From the NCBI GenBank assembly GCA_008501655.1, contig QQUK01000062.1, forward strand, positions 1-8,649: a stretch of 8,649 nt of DNA, read 5' to 3'. The notes under the pieces are model-generated. The model saw nothing but the letters and a program-made list of their open reading frames with translations, searched no databases and had not been told where the DNA came from. How positions within the stretch are numbered: position 1 is the first letter of the stretch; every line of letters begins with the position of its first letter. Both the position numbers and the translations under genes were made by a program. Source of the DNA: Calditrichota bacterium. GTDB lineage: Bacteria > Zixibacteria > MSB-5A5 > GN15 > FEB-12. Positions 6,036-8,649 of this stretch are shown piece after piece.

Positions 6036-8649
6036 AACGAATGATGGCTTATCTGATTAAATATCCGGTGTGGGTTACGGTCATCATGTTTTCCGTTATC
6101 ATATTCGGATTGATATCAGTATCACAGCTCAGGTTTTCATTTTTTCCGGAATCGATACCGAGAAACATTGCTATTGATGTCACTTACCGCGGAGCATCAC
6201 CAGATGAAGTAGCCGAAGGTGTTATTCTCAAAATTGAAGAAAACTTAGATGGGCTTTTAGGGGTTGAACGTATTACTTCCATATCCAAAGAGAATTTTGG
6301 CAGGGTCAATGTTGAAACAATGTTTGGGTATGATGTCGATAAAGTTCTGACTGACGTAAAGAATGCTGTCGACCGGATTAATTCCTTTCCTGAGGATGTC
6401 GAACAACCTGTTATTTATAAACAGGAGTTTCAGTCGTTATCGTTGGTACTCGGCTTATACGGTGATGCTGATTTATATAATCTAAAATATATAGCTGAAG
6501 ATTTTAGGGACCAGCTTTTAGCTACGGAAGAAATATCACAGGTTGAGCTGGAAGGGATACCGTCTCTTGAATTTTCGATTGAAGTATCCGAAGCAAACAT
6601 GCGCCGGTACAATATTACATTCAACGAGATATCACAGGCAGTTAATACTTCAAATGTCAATATATCCGGTGGTAAATTTGATACGCAGGATGAAGAGATA
6701 TTGATTCGGGCATGGGGAAGACAATATTATGCTGAAGATATCTTAAATATTCCGATACGGGGTAATGCCGACGGTACTTATGTGCTGCTGCGGGATATTG
6801 CTGAAGTTCATGAACAATGGGAAGATGTCCCCGATAAAAGTTATTACAACGGCCAATATGCTATCTCATTTAACGTCATTCAGACTGAAAGTGAAGATAT
6901 TTTAGCTATTGCTGACCGGGCAAAGCTTATGATGAATGAATTTAATGAAACCCATAGCGGGATGGAGATGGTTCCTCTCCGTGATATGACCGTTGCCTTA
7001 GAACAACGTCTTGATCTGCTGGTTAAAAACGGATTGATTGGAATGATTTTAGTCCTGATCTGTTTAGGGTTCTTTTTAAATCTCAGGCTTTCGTTTTGGG
7101 TGGCTGCTTCGATACCATTTTCTTTTGCCGGAATGTTTATTATTGCCGCCTTTGTTGGTATTACAATAAACATTATGACGCTTGCGGCGATGATAATCGT
7201 TGTCGGAATATTGGTTGATGATGCAATTGTGGTTGGGGAGAACATCTTTGCTCATTATGAAAGGGGAGAAAGTGCCCTTCAGGCAGCCCTTAATGGTGCC
7301 AGTGAAGTTATTGCACCGGTAACTACTTCAGTATTGACTACTATTATCATATTCGTCGCATTTTTCTTTTTGCAGGGTCGTTTGGGTGAGATGATGTGGC
7401 AGCTTGGACTTGTTGTTGCAGCGTCCCTGATATTTTCATTGATAGAAGCATTTACAATTCTACCTTCGCATCTTGCTCATTCCAAAGGTTTGAACAGGGA
7501 TGTCAAAGTCAATAAGTACCGGGCAAAGGTCGAATCCTGGATAGCTTATGTAACTAACAAGCTCTATGCTCCGATGCTGAAGGCTTCCCTCAGAAACAAA
7601 TGGGCGGTTGTTGTAACTCCCCTCGCAGCTTTGTTTATAACAATAGGACTCTTAGGCGGAGGATTGATAGGAGTGACGTTCTTTCCGAATGTTGACGGAG
7701 ATGAAGTCCCTATCAATGTTTCTCTTGTTGCCGGCAGCCAGGAAGCTGATACGGATAGTCTGCTTGCTTCTCTAGAAACTATTATCTGGCAGATCAATGA
7801 TGAACTGAAAGATGAAAGAGTTGACGGTAAAGATGTTGTTGAGTCAATTCAGCGTCAGATCGGCTTTAATCAACTCGGGGAGAGTGGATCTCATGTTGGG
7901 CAATTGTTTATCAAACTGCTCGATGGTGAAGAGAGAAATATGGAAAGCTTTCTGATTGCGAACAGAATTCGTGATAAGGTCGGTGATTTTCCTAAAGCTC
8001 AGAAGATAACTTTTGGTAATGCCGGACATTTTGGAAAAGCGGTTTCAATCAGTTTTCTCGGGAAAGACATGGATGTTCTTGAAAAAGCTGTGAACGTTGC
8101 AAAAGAACGGTTGTCCAATTATTCTACATTAAAAGACATTACTGATACAAACCAAAAAGGGCGTAAAGAGATAGATATCACGTTAAAACCGCTGGCACAT
8201 TCGCTTGGTTTGACATTGCAGGATGTAGTCGGACAGGTTCGTCAGGGTTATTTTGGGCAGGAGATTCAGCGGATTCAGCGGGGCCGAGATGAGATCCGGG
8301 TTTGGGTTCGGTATCGTCCGGAAGACCGGACATCTTTAACCCAGCTTGATAAAATGCGAATCCGGACACCTATGGGGAATGAATACCCGTTCGGTGAACT
8401 TGCTGATTATTCTATCAAACGGGGAATTACACAGATATCTCATCTTGATCGAAAAAATGAGTTAAAAGTAGAAGCAAATCAGGCGAGTCTGAAAGATGAT
8501 CTTCCAAAAATAATTGAAGAGATTCAAACCGATGTGATTCCGGAAGTTTTAGCACAGTTCCCCGGTGTCTCAGTTCAATTTGAAGGACAATCACGGGAAC
8601 AGGAAAAGATGCTGGGATCAATGATTATTGCTTTTTCTGTAGCGTTTCT
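6032..8649 (+). CDS. RND-family efflux permease (AcrB-like), 3' end outside window
   Basis: I translated the frame through to the last base: 872 codons with no stop, so the end lies beyond the window; family members are about 1000-1050 residues. TM1 is at about 12-31, followed by the characteristic 'FFPESIPRNIAIDVTYRGASPDEV'. The first porter domain covers about 35-330. TM2-TM6 lie between about 333 and 480. TM4 carries the proton-relay Asp396-Asp397 in 'GILVDDAIVVGENIF', matching the AcrB Asp pair, so it is a proton-driven pump of the HAE type rather than a metal or lipid RND protein lacking that pair. TM7 is at about 525-545, then a second porter domain, and the window ends in TM8. The TM10 Lys partner is not visible. 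GGAGG lies five bases before the ATG, and the ATGA overlap indicates translational coupling to the adaptor. Drug, bile salt, fatty acid or lipid export are all possible. Confidence 0.95.
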   Translation, partial: MKRMMAYLIKYPVWVTVIMFSVIIFGLISVSQLRFSFFPESIPRNIAIDVTYRGASPDEVAEGVILKIEENLDGLLGVERITSISKENFGRVNVETMFGYDVDKVLTDVKNAVDRINSFPEDVEQPVIYKQEFQSLSLVLGLYGDADLYNLKYIAEDFRDQLLATEEISQVELEGIPSLEFSIEVSEANMRRYNITFNEISQAVNTSNVNISGGKFDTQDEEILIRAWGRQYYAEDILNIPIRGNADGTYVLLRDIAEVHEQWEDVPDKSYYNGQYAISFNVIQTESEDILAIADRAKLMMNEFNETHSGMEMVPLRDMTVALEQRLDLLVKNGLIGMILVLICLGFFLNLRLSFWVAASIPFSFAGMFIIAAFVGITINIMTLAAMIIVVGILVDDAIVVGENIFAHYERGESALQAALNGASEVIAPVTTSVLTTIIIFVAFFFLQGRLGEMMWQLGLVVAASLIFSLIEAFTILPSHLAHSKGLNRDVKVNKYRAKVESWIAYVTNKLYAPMLKASLRNKWAVVVTPLAALFITIGLLGGGLIGVTFFPNVDGDEVPINVSLVAGSQEADTDSLLASLETIIWQINDELKDERVDGKDVVESIQRQIGFNQLGESGSHVGQLFIKLLDGEERNMESFLIANRIRDKVGDFPKAQKITFGNAGHFGKAVSISFLGKDMDVLEKAVNVAKERLSNYSTLKDITDTNQKGRKEIDITLKPLAHSLGLTLQDVVGQVRQGYFGQEIQRIQRGRDEIRVWVRYRPEDRTSLTQLDKMRIRTPMGNEYPFGELADYSIKRGITQISHLDRKNELKVEANQASLKDDLPKIIEEIQTDVIPEVLAQFPGVSVQFEGQSREQEKMLGSMIIAFSVAF

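Noticed and set aside
6880..7245. 121-codon open frame on the minus strand
   Set aside because: It lies wholly inside the RND permease gene, has Ile/Ser/Thr-rich composition without a recognisable domain, and no ribosome binding site argument. It is a shadow of the real gene.
1..8649. Mobile element, CRISPR array or RNA genes
   Set aside because: No transposase, integrase, regular spaced repeats, tRNA cloverleaf or rRNA-like sequence was seen; the only direct repeats are the two lipoprotein units.

Overview
The window is AT-rich bacterial DNA in which every gene I can support reads left to right, in three transcription units plus one gene cut at each edge. Several features point to a didermic member of the FCB group, perhaps candidate phylum Zixibacteria: a secreted subtilase ending in a dockerin-like module with a 'VDYMFGGGP' type sequence, lipoproteins starting 'IGCSSNNP', and an inner-membrane RND efflux system. 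This placement is inference from protein style, not from a marker gene.

Region 1 (3-1976) is a protease pair. It holds the C-terminal part of a CHAT-domain (caspase-like) cysteine protease, followed 9 bases later by a secreted S8 subtilisin-like protease with a propeptide and a C-terminal dockerin-like module. A strong intrinsic terminator closes the unit.

Region 2 (1982-4291) is a tandem duplication of a complete transcription unit. Each copy has a shared upstream element exactly 74 bases before the start codon, a lipoprotein made of DUF5666-like beta repeats, and a two-hairpin 3' end whose terminator stem arms are identical in both copies. The first lipoprotein has four repeats and an Asp-rich insertion. 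The second keeps only the equivalents of repeats 3 and 4. The duplicated non-coding ends are the least expected signal in the window.

Region 3 (4318-8649) is an efflux operon: a MarR-family repressor with a TTG start, a membrane-anchored periplasmic adaptor, and an RND permease that is open to the window edge (872 codons visible). The genes are tightly coupled (9-base gap, then an ATGA overlap). A promoter-like sequence followed by a TTACAA/TTGTAA inverted repeat lies just upstream of marR and suggests autoregulation. The adaptor and permease would form the inner part of a tripartite pump; no TolC-like outer-membrane factor is in view.

No tRNA, rRNA, CRISPR array, transposase or integrase is visible, and no gene-free stretch exceeds 200 bases.
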